64,000 nt of DNA from positions 62,001 to 126,000 of the forward strand of contig CAJZBQ010000054.1 of NCBI GenBank assembly GCA_914767885.1. The letters are read 5' to 3'. Source of the DNA: Blepharisma stoltei (taxonomy: Eukaryota > Ciliophora > Heterotrichea > Heterotrichida > Blepharismidae). The notes beneath the pieces were generated by a model, which saw only the letters and a list, made by a program, of their open reading frames with translations, did no database searches and had not been told where the DNA came from. The position numbers were made by a program, and so were the translations under genes. This document shows, piece by piece, positions 46,501 through 56,226 of the stretch (positions are counted from its first letter, which is position 1; every line of letters starts with the position of its first letter).

Positions 46501-49500
46501 CGGCTTCTGTTTTTGTACTGTCCATTATTGCTTTTACAGTGAAATTACTGAAGTGAAGATGTATTAATGAATAAGCCTTAATTCCTGTGTCTTCTAGCAG
46601 ATTTACTTGCAAAGCGTCACACTCAGCTGTAATTTCAGTTTTCGTATTAGCATTAGGCACTTGTGGTGGCTGCTCATAATACTCATTATCATATAAACTA
46701 AACTGCATCCATATTCCAGAAAGTGTCTTGAGGAACTGTAAATCTCGAAAGCCAATATCAAAGCAAAGGCTTTCTAGGTTGACTTGGATTTTTGTATAGG
46801 TTTCTTGGTTTCCTCTATTCAAGCAGTTATAGGTGATTGAGATGCGGCTTGGCCGTAAAATATCTTGGGTTCTTTCTTCTGTACGAAGGATGCGATTTTT
46901 GTGAGCTAAACCTATGAGGCCGCCTATATGAGTGATTTCAATAGAAGCTTCATCATTGATTGAATGGTAAACCTAATGAAAATAATTATGCCTAGTATTT
47001 AAAAATGATCAATAATTTAATTTATTATGGATTACTCCCTTTCTATTTCTCTGATTCATTTATCAAATGAGCTCGTATATTCTTGAGTCGAATCATAGTT
47101 CAAAAATACCCCAAATTTAAAGCACCCAATCCTTTTTCTACTATTAAGCACGTCCATTGGGAGCCACACTTCAATTCCAGACAGTTCTAAGGACATTTTG
47201 GTAATAAAAACAGTTTTATATTTTGAATGAGCTACAGGAGGGACTGTTTCTAATTGAAAAGATTTAGTTGCAAATGAAGCCTTTGCAATAGGCTTAGTAA
47301 AGAAATTTACAACTTGTGAAAATAGGTCTGGGGAAGGCATAATTCTCATCTCAGACAGAATTAGATCAACATGTAGAGTATCAAGTTTAGGCCTGAATTG
47401 GAAATCTATGACAAGCTGATTTATTTCTTCTACTGCGTCCATAAATTCGTCTTCACCTTTGTCATCGTCATAAAGGGCTGGGTTGCAAATGACTTTTCTT
47501 AATTGGACTTTTTCTCGTAAATCTTCCATTTCGATTTTTTTTAATTTGAGTTTTCCTAGTACTTCTCCAAGGGAGCCTAAGCCCAAGTCCAGATAAATTT
47601 CATAAAAAATTTATAGTCTCTTTATATAAATATTCTCATAAAAATTCTTATATTAATAAGCTAGATTTATGCCTAAAAAGTTTAATAGCAGCTAATTGGC
47701 TTTTCTGCTTCCTCAATCTTAATGAAATTTCATTAAAATTTACCATCATTTTCATTGCCACTATATCTTTTATTCTTTTCATCCTATCTTTCAGCGCTTC
47801 TGTCTCAATAACCAAGCTATCCCCTCTCGGTTTCTGCATAGGTACTTCAGCAGGTTTATTTTGATCTAAAATCCTGAAAATTTCTTCCTGTAATTTTCAA
47901 GTAAAAAATAAAATTGACTCATCTAAATCAAAGTTTAGTTTTCCTATTTCAGTAGAAAATACAAAGGCTGGGATTAAATGCTGCTCAACTTTGCAATTTA
48001 AAGCTGTGAATTTATAGTCAACAGGAGATAAAAAGTCTTGTAGATTCCCTGATTTCCAGTTGTCAGCTGAAGGACAATTTCATACAATACAGATTTTTGT
48101 TTATTGGAGTTTTTACCTTTTATATATTCACTCTAATATTTTTGAATTTTTTCTCTTGGGACATTTACTAGTAAGGAAGGTTTTTACAAGGAAAAAAATC
48201 ATTCCACCAATAATGTTTCTGAAAAAAAAATCATTAAGCCAATTTTTGTGTTTACCAAATTAAAAATATATTTGTCAAAGGAGAAGTTCGATAATGTTTC
48301 AATAGATGTTTTTCCATATAAATGTCCGCCGTCTAGAACAAGCATTCCTTCTTCGAGGCTATGAATATTCATTGGGATAAATATAACAGGAGCTTTCATA
48401 TCCAGATTTAGTTCAATACTCGCTTGGGAACCTGTTTTAGCTAGATCTTTTACATATTGTTCACCAATTTTTATATACTCGCTTGTTTTTGTGCTTGCGG
48501 CTTCTACGTACTTAGATATGTCGATTTCCTGTGCAATGGCTGCAGAAAAGATATTGGAAACGATTAATAAGATTAAGATTAAGATTACGCTGGGTATTTA
48601 AGGTCCCTACTACGTCCGAGGTCGCATGCCACGGTTTCCCGTGTGGTGGCAGAGCGTTCACCAAGCCCGGGCCGAAACCCCCGGTTTCTCGGTAGAGGTA
48701 TTGTCAAGGGCCGTCTCATACCGGCTTTGCTGACCACCTCCATTTCCAACTTGGATCGTCGCCTAAGTTTACGCCAACTCCGCTTCGTCGTCCGCCAGAT
48801 CTGCCCATTGAAGGGCACCTTTTCAACTGGAGAGACCCCCGTTTTGGTGTCTAACTCGCCTCCCCTCTTTTCCGGTCATCCCGAGAAAGAACTCAACAGC
48901 TTTCGCCATTCGGGGCGAGCCACTAAAGCAGCTTAGGCAGGTAATTCACCCTGCCTCATTTCGGGCACTCACTGGGCTGAGCGCTTCTGGCAAAAAGAAG
49001 TCACGAATAACTGCCCATGGGTCTGGTCGCAAAAACAGCGGCTCTCGCGCTTAGGCCTCTCGCTTCGAGGTCCCAGACGTTGTTGGGCTAATTCCTGGCT
49101 CCAAAAACCATGCCCGGATATACATGGGTAACCACCACTGAGAGGGTGGGTCGGTCGCCATACGCCATTTTATGTATATGAAACGATTAATAAAGATTCT
49201 AAATTGGTAGCGACATTAAAAGCTCCTGATTTTATTGATAATTTTGGAGAAGGCAGCTGATCGTATTCAAGATGAAGAAATTCAGTTACTAAAATGTTTG
49301 GGAAAACTAGGCTGTTTATGACTTTGTCTTCTAGTTCTCCATTTCCGATATCTATTTTTGCATATATAGTTTCTGGTCTCATGCCAAATTCTATTTTAAA
49401 ATCTCTTACAGAGTAAATTAATAGGTCTTTTTCTGTATTTTTTAGTGAAATAATCGTGTTAGATACTGAAAATTCGACTTTAAATCTGACATAAGTTGAC

Positions 49501-51405
49501 GGCAAATTGGCGAATACTTGAGTGTCTGATATGAAGTTGTCAATTTGCTTATTCCCTCAATTGATTAGCGAGCAAGCCTATTAGAAAAATACCTATTTTG
49601 GGACTATTCACTAATTAGTGATTTTTTAATATACAATTCTTTGAGTAACCACACTAATAATTATAATATTTAAATCTATATTAAAATTTAGGAGAGGATT
49701 TTCTAATTATTTATATAGAATTTTAAAACTCTCTCCATCTCGCTAATCAAAGGTTGAGCTAGCAAAATTTTCTTTTTCTTTTAAAATTTCCAGTAGTTTT
49801 TCGTTTACAATTTTTATTCCTTATCATATAAATTAAACAAAATTATGATTTTAAAATAATCAAATAAGGTCTGAACCCATATTTATATTTATTAGAATAA
49901 TTTTTCTTTTTTTTCTTCTTCCTCTTTTTTCTTTGCAGACTCCTTTTTTCCCCAAAAATACCCCGATATAGAAGAAAAAGCTCCTCCTTGACTCGCATTT
50001 TCAATCGATGAAATTTCATTTCTAACTGCTTCTTCTTTTCTCAGCAATTCTAATTCTGTATTCACATTGGTCCTTTGAGTAATAATTGATTGCAGTATTT
50101 TTCCATTTTCATGAAGTTCCAGCTTTGCTTTTAAGCTCTTTATTTTTTCTAAATCTTTGCCTTTGCTTACCCTCTTTAAGTAAGCAAACCTAATAAAAAA
50201 ATTTAATTTTTTAAAAAAATAGCTGAAATGCAACAGGGAGTTAAAATTCTTCATTTTTTATAAAGCTCTCTATATATTGAGGCTTCTTCAGGAGAAAACT
50301 CACTTTCAACTTCTGAGTTCGAAACTCCGCTCTGAAAGTTTGCGTATAAAGCCATGAATTCTAATATTTTTAGCATATGAGTTATTTGGTTAGTTTCGAT
50401 GCCCATATCTACTTCTACGTTTTTTAAGCTTGCAAAAGCTTGTGGGAGTGATAAATCTTTGGAATTTTTATTCATGATAAGCTCTAGCCTATAGCTCGTT
50501 GGCTTGAGTAAAAATCTATGATTGAGCTGTGGCGTTTTCTCTTTATATGCTATATTATAATTGATTAATTTAAACTAGGTATTTTTTTTTATTTTTTTTT
50601 GTGTAAACTGTATAACATCCTTTTCAATAATGACTTCTTTTAATCTAATTTAGCATAAATTTAAAAATTCATCAAAACTGTCTGATTTTATTACAAAATT
50701 TTCCCCATAATCCATAAAAACTCTGATATCATCCAATAACACAAGTTTATAAGTAATCGCTGCATCTGAAATATACTCAATTTGCCAATTCTTATTACAA
50801 GTAACAGCTTGCACATTTTTAATTGCAATTCCAAACGCAAAAGCATCAGTGCTTGACACATCATCTTCATACCTAATATAAATCGAATTTATGCTAACTT
50901 GTAAATTGTCTACTATTTTTGTCACAAGTTTCTCTACAAAGCCTGGCTCTACATTGACTGCGGCTTCAGAGGAATAAATTGTTTCAAAATTATCAAGGGA
51001 TACTTGCTTTTATACTTTTTTAATAAATATCATTAATTATAAAAATAAGGCAAATATAATAGTAAATTAGGTTATATAGAATAAACTAATTTTATTTTTC
51101 TTCTCTTCTTCTTCATTTCATGCAGAAGGAGGCTTAGGTCCGACCAGCATATAAATTTCGCTTATTTCGATCTTAAGTGGACTTGATCCGATGCTTGTCC
51201 ATGGGATTCTGACTGATAAATTTCCGATTTGCCCGTGCTTCAGGTCAAATGGGAGACCTAAAACTTTGAGGATATCTGTTTTAAGCTTTAATTGTTGAAG
51301 CTTGATTTCTCCGCTGAAAACAGACAAATTTAGCTGTTCAGCATTAAGGTTTTCAACGTAGTCACCTAAGACTTTATTCAGTACGCCTGCAACAGCTGAA
51401 TTCAT
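40517..51405 (-). CDS. VPS13: VPS13-family bridge-like lipid transfer protein
   Basis: About 2,500 residues once 16 inserts are removed and UGA is Trp. The N-terminal chorein motif is clear (LNKVLGDYVENLNAEQLNLSVFSGEI...LPFDLKHGQIGNLSVRIPW), followed by LDNFETIYSSEAAVNVEPGF and SINSIYIRYEDDV. The middle carries WEPLIEDWNF and a VAB/APT1-like region (EIYCKYYLVNKSDWSFEC, LGYSIYIRQLL). The C-terminus has TFKSGMRNIDFQ, the glycine-rich GNPIGLIDKLGTGVFEF...LGLEKGVRSLIGN and GVTGFFKGIGSGLLG, then a PH-like end. VPS13 moves phospholipids between membranes at contact sites. It is convergent with the giant gene (27 nt between stops), and it carries the densest IES load in the window. Confidence 0.95.
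41172..41487. mobile_element. MITE, TGA duplication, in VPS13
   Basis: TGA at 41169-41171 and 41485-41487; ends CTCCCC and GGGGGGAG. Internal sequence matches the 2728 and 11747 family. Removal gives VEIAQGFTGIFTKPW. Confidence 0.9.
42038..42105. other. 68-bp TA-flanked IES in VPS13
   Basis: A/T-rich. Removal joins IYIQFI to TFKSGMRNIDF, a conserved VPS13 stretch. Both TAs are in ATA codons. Confidence 0.68.
42471..42967 (+). mobile_element. SINE-like retroposon (497 bp) in VPS13
   Basis: 12-bp duplication TCATCATCTTTT (42459-42470 and 42968-42979), with no TA but with TCA. It starts near ATTAAAATGGCGAGCC and ends TAATCTAATCTAATC. It contains a GACGTCACC...GGTGACGTC hairpin at about 42820. 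Removal restores TKDDEETPFIQAKIH. Confidence 0.9.
43377..43490. other. 114-bp TA-flanked IES in VPS13
   Basis: Joins IYPIGL to TNMKRIEKIGKAKK in phase and removes a TAG. The interior is A/T-rich. Confidence 0.6.
44403..44652. other. 250-bp hairpin-rich TA-flanked IES in VPS13
   Basis: Removal joins SQRKKAKKI to SSDSQRAESKILEIYCKYY. The interior is a chain of palindromes: CTATATAGAGG/CCTCTATATAG, CTTGGTCGGACC/GGTCCGACGAA and CCGATAAATTC/GAATTTATCGG. No TIR of the other families. Confidence 0.75.
45596..45749. other. 154-bp TA-flanked IES in VPS13
   Basis: Its left (coding-strand) boundary lies in a TAG; cutting at phase-matched TAs gives NNQLYKSPHAIDVTIDVW. A roughly 30-codon open stretch just inside (CGLYFDPIKDIPQ) looks coding but is excluded by frame. 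Confidence 0.62.
45899..46338. mobile_element. MITE (CTCCCCCCCCTTTAAATTG ends), TAA duplication, in VPS13
   Basis: TAA at 45896-45898 and 46336-46338. The end motif CCCCTTTAAATTGAAACAAAAT appears twice near the left end and as a palindrome at the right end (ATTTTTTGTTTCGATTTAAAAGGGG). Removal restores FNINLTLSNIEIIGTL. Confidence 0.88.
46970..47034. other. 65-bp TA-flanked IES in VPS13
   Basis: Joins WIREIERE to YHSINDEASIEITH with the stop removed. Phase-matched TAs. Confidence 0.62.
47605..47650. other. About 46-bp IES in VPS13
   Basis: Removal joins HKSSLLI to a frame with YLDLGLGSLGEVLGK, a conserved VPS13 block. A second TA, near 47595, would give a 57-bp version and the slightly shorter join LLIYLDLGLG. 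Confidence 0.55.
48085..48236. other. About 152-bp TA-flanked IES in VPS13
   Basis: Joins NLVNTKIGL to WNCPSADNWKSGNLQDF, with the first Trp from UGA. Boundaries chosen by codon phase only. Confidence 0.55.
48571..49179 (-). mobile_element. SINE-like retroposon (609 bp) in VPS13
   Basis: Perfect 14-bp duplication GAAACGATTAATAA (48557-48570 and 49180-49193). Minus orientation: starts near ATACATAAAATGGCGTATGG and ends TAATCTTAATCTTAATC. Related to the element at 132-724. Removal restores ESLLIVSNIFSAAIAQ. Confidence 0.93.
49552..49761. mobile_element. IES with TIR ending in TTGATTAGCGAG, TA-flanked, in VPS13
   Basis: Minus-strand inverted ends CTCAACCTTTGATTAGCGAG and CCCTCAATTGATTAGCGAG. 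Removal joins KENFA to KQIDNFISDTQVF. Confidence 0.78.
49817..49899. other. 83-bp TA-flanked IES in VPS13
   Basis: Removal joins EEKKEKL to KIVNEKLLEILKEK, deleting a TAA. Phase-matched TAs. Confidence 0.6.
50170..50243. mobile_element. 74-bp mini IES with CTCCC / GAGGG ends, TTA duplication, in VPS13
   Basis: TTA at 50167-50169 and 50241-50243. Same end motif as the MITEs but with almost no interior. Removal gives ELYKKWRILSKGKDLEK. Confidence 0.78.
50553..50657. other. 105-bp TA-flanked IES in VPS13
   Basis: Joins DEFLNL to AYKEKTPQLNHRFLLKPTS, with TLKPTS-type VPS13 context on the far side. Confidence 0.6.
51003..51083. other. 81-bp TA-flanked IES in VPS13
   Basis: Joins EEEKKNKISL to SLDNFETIYSSEAA, the conserved second chorein block. 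Confidence 0.6.
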
Positions 51406-51459
51406 ATATCAATTATTATAAATAATTGCATATCTTATAAATGAACATCGCTAAAATAA

Positions 51460-51722
51460 CTCCCCCTCCGTGAGAAAACAATAAAAATTTTTTCGCTCAA
51501 GGAGGAGCCTACTTTTTTTTTTTTTATATAAAATCTTATATTAAATATTGTTAAATTGAAAGCTAATATTAATTTAATTTATTAGCAGAATTCGCTAGAG
51601 ATTTCATTATACTAATTATCACTTATATATCAAAATTTTTTGGTCGCTCACAGAGGGTGGGTTTTTTTTCACAAAATAGGGATTTTTCCAATGGTTTGTT
51701 CGTTCACAGAACGAGGGAGTAA
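51460..51722. mobile_element. MITE, TAA duplication, upstream of VPS13
   Basis: TAA at 51457-51459 and 51720-51722; ends CTCCCCCTCCGTGAG and GAGGGAG. Internal sequence of the 11747 family, shorter. It lies about 50 bp 5' of the VPS13 start. Confidence 0.85.
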
Positions 51723-52082
51723 GGATTTTCTGAATTTTAATAGAATTCAGTGTATTAATAATTATTAAATTTTTATATAGACGAAAAAAATATCTACTTA
51801 TAATTTCTTAACTGTTTTAGCAGAAATTCATTATTCAAATAGAAGTAAGTTACCTCTCCTCAAATTGTCAATATAACTTTTAGACAAGAAAAGTTATTAA
51901 GGTATTTAAATTGTATATATATTAGTACTCAATTAAATCTCAGGAACATTTAGATATTTGTGAAAGAAATTTATGCTGAATTTAATATAGATGTTTTGAG
52001 ATATTTTTATTATAATGGAGCACGTCATAATTATTTAAAATAAATTTAACAGATTAAAAAATAAAATTAAAACTTAACTACT
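51723..52082. other. Intergenic spacer, nothing seen
   Basis: AT-rich, about 360 bp between the VPS13 upstream MITE and the 3' end of the TauE-like gene; no frame or repeat recognised. Confidence 0.55.
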
Positions 52083-54398
52083 TTAACCGCAAGGATCAGC
52101 AAATCCATAGCGTAACTTTCCTTTGTTTGACTTATCAATCATATCAATAATCCCATATAAAGGCACTCCTATCAAGCTAAGAAGCATCATAATTCCTAAA
52201 ATAAGCACAACAATTGACACCCTTTTGTATTTTTTAACTGTTTTCAATATTAAAAATGTCCCTGTTGAGGACCCAATAACAGAGCACCCAAACATTCAAA
52301 ACCCATAATTATAAATAATTGATCCAGCAATAGCATATTGCACCATAGAAATTGCAGAAGTCAACATACCATCTCCATAATTATAAATTGTTATTGGCGC
52401 TTTTTTTATTTCTCAAATGGAATTTACTTTTGTCATTTTTTAAAAATTAAATGTAAGTCTATTGTTTTTGGTTTTAATATATCTACTAAGACTTTGGTAA
52501 GATAAGAAAAGTGCCTTTGGCCATATTAAGTCTTTTCTGTAAACTAAAGCATCCAGCAATCTATTATGGTGGATGCGCTGTAGAACTAAAAATGAAGAAG
52601 TTGAAGTAGACACCTCCGGCCGATAGCCTATATTCAACATAATAGGATTCATTACTAATCCTCCTCCTAGTCCTAATAAGCTTGCCAAAATTCCTGCAAG
52701 TATTGTAATAGTCGAAACTATCGTAGAATTTTTCAAATTCCATTTAACATCATGCTCATCAAAATCATACCCGAGCTCAATTTTTCTTTTTACTTTCCTA
52801 ACAATATAAATTTCAGCTAAAAAGCACAAAAGCAATAGGAAAGCCAAAAAAAAAGCGAAATAAATCCAATACCAGTCGCTACACTGTTCAAAACCTAGTA
52901 TTGAGTCCAAGCCTTTTCCTCCTTTCATGACTGACCCTAAAATAGCAAGCCCAAAAATAACAAGAATATAAAAAAACTGCAAAAATAAAATAATCCTTTT
53001 TTCTGATTTATAAATATTTTCTAGCTCTGGATTTGTCTCTTTTTCATTTTCTATGAAATATTCACTTGAATCTTTTTCATTAGCATTAGAAATTTGTGAT
53101 TGTTCATTGCCATTGTTATTGCTGCATTTTCATTCTCTTTCTATGCTTTCATAGTTTTTTATAGGACTTGAATCAATAATATTTGGAGTCTGCATCTCAT
53201 AGTTGTCTTTTTCGTCGATTTTTGGACAGTTTTCGTTTTCTAGGTCATTTTTGTCTTGGCTTTGGATCGGGATTGGGACGATTTCAGAGTTTGCATTTGA
53301 TATACTTTCTAAAGGAGAATATACAATAGGACACTTAATAGTTAATTTTGTTTATATTCTTATTTATCCATAATAATCTTTTATCTCGAAGAATTTTCCT
53401 TTGGTTACTTTCTTGGATTCTAAGCTTATTATATTTTTTCAAAGAGTTATATAACATAAAAATCAGCACACACATAAGAAGTGCAAGAATAAGCCACGAA
53501 GGGAAAACTTTATTTAAAATAACTCCAACAGTAGCTCCGAAAAGCATAGGAGATATCACAAATAAGGCAATATTATAGTCAATCAAAGGTCGATTTTTTG
53601 CTGGATGTCTTGAAGGTATTTGGATTATTATAGTTGCGAGACTTCCACCAAAAACTATGACCGTTGACAGAGGAACTGAATAAGTAGTGTCAAAGTTAAA
53701 TAAGACTAGACAGATTAGGACGTTTAATGCTCCTCCACCAATCCCTGACGTATTTGATAGTGCACTAACGATAACTATTAAGAAAGACCCAACTCATTCT
53801 AAATCTTTGATTGGAAAAAGGTCTTTGTGCTTGCAAGTACCGTTTTTGCAGCTAGAATAAGTAGTGCAATCATTGTCATCTTTGCAGGATTCTGAGTGCA
53901 CCAATGCAATTAACAGACACGCAATCACAATCTTATTCATGATTATGATTATGCCGTTCGCCTAGCAGGGCCGGAGATTTCCACCCCTATAAGTTCATCC
54001 CTCCTGAGGAGGCTCGACAGACACCCTCCCTGTTTCCGCAAGCAGGGGATTTCGCGCACAGATCTTGACTTCCATGCTCCTGGAGTCTAATAGCCAATCA
54101 CCTGTGTCGAAACTCCCAGTTTCTCGGGAGGCAAATACCATCTTCAAGGCCTGAGGGTCATATTGCCCTTCAGGCGTTGGCCGACCTTGCCCTTTCTAAT
54201 GGCTGTTCAGGAGGAAAAACTTTAATTACAAAGGATTACCCCCTGAGACCCGAGGAAAACCTAGCCCAATATACATAAAGGATTACAACCCCTTTCCACC
54301 TAAATCGCCATCACTGGGCCGTTGCCTGCAAGTGAAGAAATAGGTCGAGAGGTCGGGTGGTATCATCACGATTTTTATGTATATACAATCTTATTCAT
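52083..54398 (-). CDS. TauE/SafE-like membrane transporter with Cys-rich luminal N-terminus
   Basis: About 550 residues. The ATG lies in the retroposon duplication (54398, equal to 53940): MNKIVIACLLIALVHSES, a signal peptide, then a small Cys module (CKDDNDCTTYSSCKNGTCK). The first TauE half has SALSNTSGIGGGALNVLI and VPLSTVIVFGGSLATI. After a roughly 130-residue acidic linker the second half has ILAGILASLLGLGGGLVMNP and EVSTSTSSFLVL, then TSAISMVQYAIAG...GSSTGTF. Paired GxGGG motifs define the family, which exports sulfite, taurine-derived or other organic anions; the substrate here is unknown. A 25-bp segment (53338-53362), about 190 bp near 52394-52582 and the retroposon must be removed. 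Confidence 0.82.
52394..52582. other. About 189-bp IES in the TauE-like gene
   Basis: It interrupts the second TauE half after STSSFLVL. Homology predicts TSxxSxxQ shortly after; the exact TA pair is ambiguous (one choice gives FLVL-TIYNYGDGMLTSAISM). Confidence 0.5.
53338..53362. other. 25-bp TAAG-flanked segment, possible minimal IES
   Basis: The frame runs into TAA at 53335 but continues in another frame immediately after. Removing 25 bp between two TAAG copies gives LLWINKCPIVYSPLES. Not GT...AG. Confidence 0.5.
53941..54384 (-). mobile_element. SINE-like retroposon (444 bp) at the start codon of the TauE-like gene
   Basis: Perfect 14-bp duplication ACAATCTTATTCAT (53927-53940 and 54385-54398), which includes the initiator ATG. 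Minus orientation: begins TATACATAAAAATCGTG, ends CATAATCATAATC. Long blocks shared with 14053-14491. Confidence 0.93.
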
Positions 54399-54950
54399 AG
54401 TTATATACGTTTTTCAATGTGTCAGAATTATGAAGGAAAGTACTGGCCTGGTTTTAAAGAAAAATTTTGAAAAATATTAAAAGTAAATAAATGGGAAACC
54501 GTTAGTTTTAAGGAATCGTCTGATAATTTTTAGATCAGTTATGGGGATCTAATTTGAGCATTAACTATTATTAAAAATTGTTTGCTAAAATTGTTTCGCT
54601 AATAGAATAATTGGTATTTATTTTTATTTTTAGTATATACTCTTTTGGATTTACTAATAAAATTCTTTTTAGATTAAAGGGATAATGCCAACATCGTATA
54701 GTAAATAAAAGGATATAGGAAAAAACAAAATCTGAAAGTTCTTATATTAATTATTTCAATAAAAAACTATTTAAACATTCCAAACGTCTGCCAACTAAAA
54801 TCCCGACTTCATTTTGATAAATTTATGCACCAATCAATAATTTTACCCTCTTTCACAATCTCATTAAATATCTTTTTTTCCCTATTTTATTTCCATCTTT
54901 AAATTTCCAAATGCCTAATTAATTTTAATTTAATAAAAAATCAAAATCAT
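54399..54950. other. Intergenic spacer, nothing seen
   Basis: AT-rich DNA 5' of the TauE-like gene and 3' of the FHA gene. No frame of note with UGA as Trp. Confidence 0.55.
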
Positions 54951-56226
54951 TTAATATGAATTCATTCTCACCATGAAAATTACTTCATGAAACATGAATT
55001 TTGAATAATTAGGTAATTCAATCCATTCTGAATTTTTTCCATTATCTAAAGTCCTTCTATTATGTAAATGCTTTCACACCCCATTTCTGGAGTGTCTGTT
55101 GTACATATATCAATTCCCATTTATGAACTCGACTGCAGCATGAATTTTTGACATTGTTGAATCTTCTTCAAAAGATAAATCAGCCACTTTTTTAGATCTT
55201 CCTATTAATTTTACAGGCATATCGCTCGTCCAGACAACTTTTGATGAGCTGCAGTCGTCTCTTTTTCTGGGTGCAGGTCCAATGATAGTGCCTTTTTGAT
55301 AGTGTGCATTTCATCGAAGTACTTTTGGTCGAAAATTTTTTAAAAAGGGTGCCCATTTAGCCGAAATTTAACGGTTTTTTTTGGGTCAAATGTCTTACTA
55401 TCAAAATTGATTCGAACAAATTTGCCTATAGGAGAGATGTCGCACTATCAAATTCCCACAGTCATTGGTATGAGCCTCTTTTTCTATAACTCAATGACAG
55501 CGAATTATTATCAATTATAGAAAACTCAAACACGTAATTCCCAGCTAAAAATATATCTTTGTCTTTAATTAGTATTTCTTCAATAAAAATTGCACCAGTT
55601 GGAGATCTTGTTTTAGACTCGCTGATAGCAAATTTATTATTTTCTCACTTTAAAGAAAGCAAATTTGGGCCTTTTACATAGATATCTGGCTCTTCTGAAT
55701 TTGAACTTGTATATCCTATTGTTTTAACTCAAGATCCTGATAGAAAAAACGTATATTCTGAGCCTACATTTATTGAGCATTTATCAGGCGTGCACTGTAC
55801 TTTCAAGACCAATTTTTTGTCCTGCAAAACACTTTCATAAAAAATATATTCCTCGACGATTTGGTCAAGCTTGATTATTTCATCTTCGGCTCAGCTAAAA
55901 TCAGCATTTTCAAAATGCTCTGATTCTACAGCTAGCTGCCTTTGATTTTGTTCCAAATCGGGGCTATCATTAGCATCACATGGACAATTTTTTTCGAGAA
56001 AATCCTCCAAATTCGATGCTTCATTTAAAAATTCTTTATAAAAATTGCAAACTCAAAAGTATCTTATTGCTGGCATTGCATTTTCAATAGTAATTGGAGT
56101 GGTATTTAATGCTTCTAAGATTTTTTCTATATCGTTTGTCGTTGCTGTGTTCTCAAGCTGAGTAGATCTGTAGCAGTCTTTCTCAAGTATGTACTCTAAC
56201 TTACTCAACTCAAATATGTAATCCAT
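54951..56226 (-). CDS. FHA-domain protein
   Basis: About 352 residues from ATG 56226 (MDYIFELSKLEYILEK) to TAA 54951. It is invisible to a standard-code search because it has at least eight UGA Trp codons (for example AIRYFWVCNF, GNWYMYNRHSRNGVWKH). The last 100 residues look like a forkhead-associated domain: KLIGRSKKVADLSFEEDS, then MSKIHAAVEFINGNW and NRHSRNGVW, i.e. GRS, the S/K-H core and the N-G turn that bind phosphothreonine. The middle 150 residues are beta-rich (CTPDKCSINVGSEYTFFLSG) and the N-terminus helical. The element at 55269-55475 splits the gene; removal gives LSYRKRDDCSSSKVVW. It is likely a phospho-dependent adaptor. Confidence 0.75.
55269..55475 (+). mobile_element. TIR element, copy 2, inside a 10-bp direct repeat
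   Basis: Inverted ends CCAATGATAGTGCCTTTTTG and CCAATGACTGTGGGAATTTG; the interior is homologous to 12842-12993. Flanked a few bases further out by CTCTTTTTCT (55259-55268 and 55476-55485); cutting there keeps the FHA gene in frame. The direct repeat is longer than expected for a TA transposon. Confidence 0.75.

Noticed and set aside
48585-48936. Arg-rich frames on both strands
   Set aside because: Internal to the retroposon 48571-49179; GC-rich non-coding sequence.
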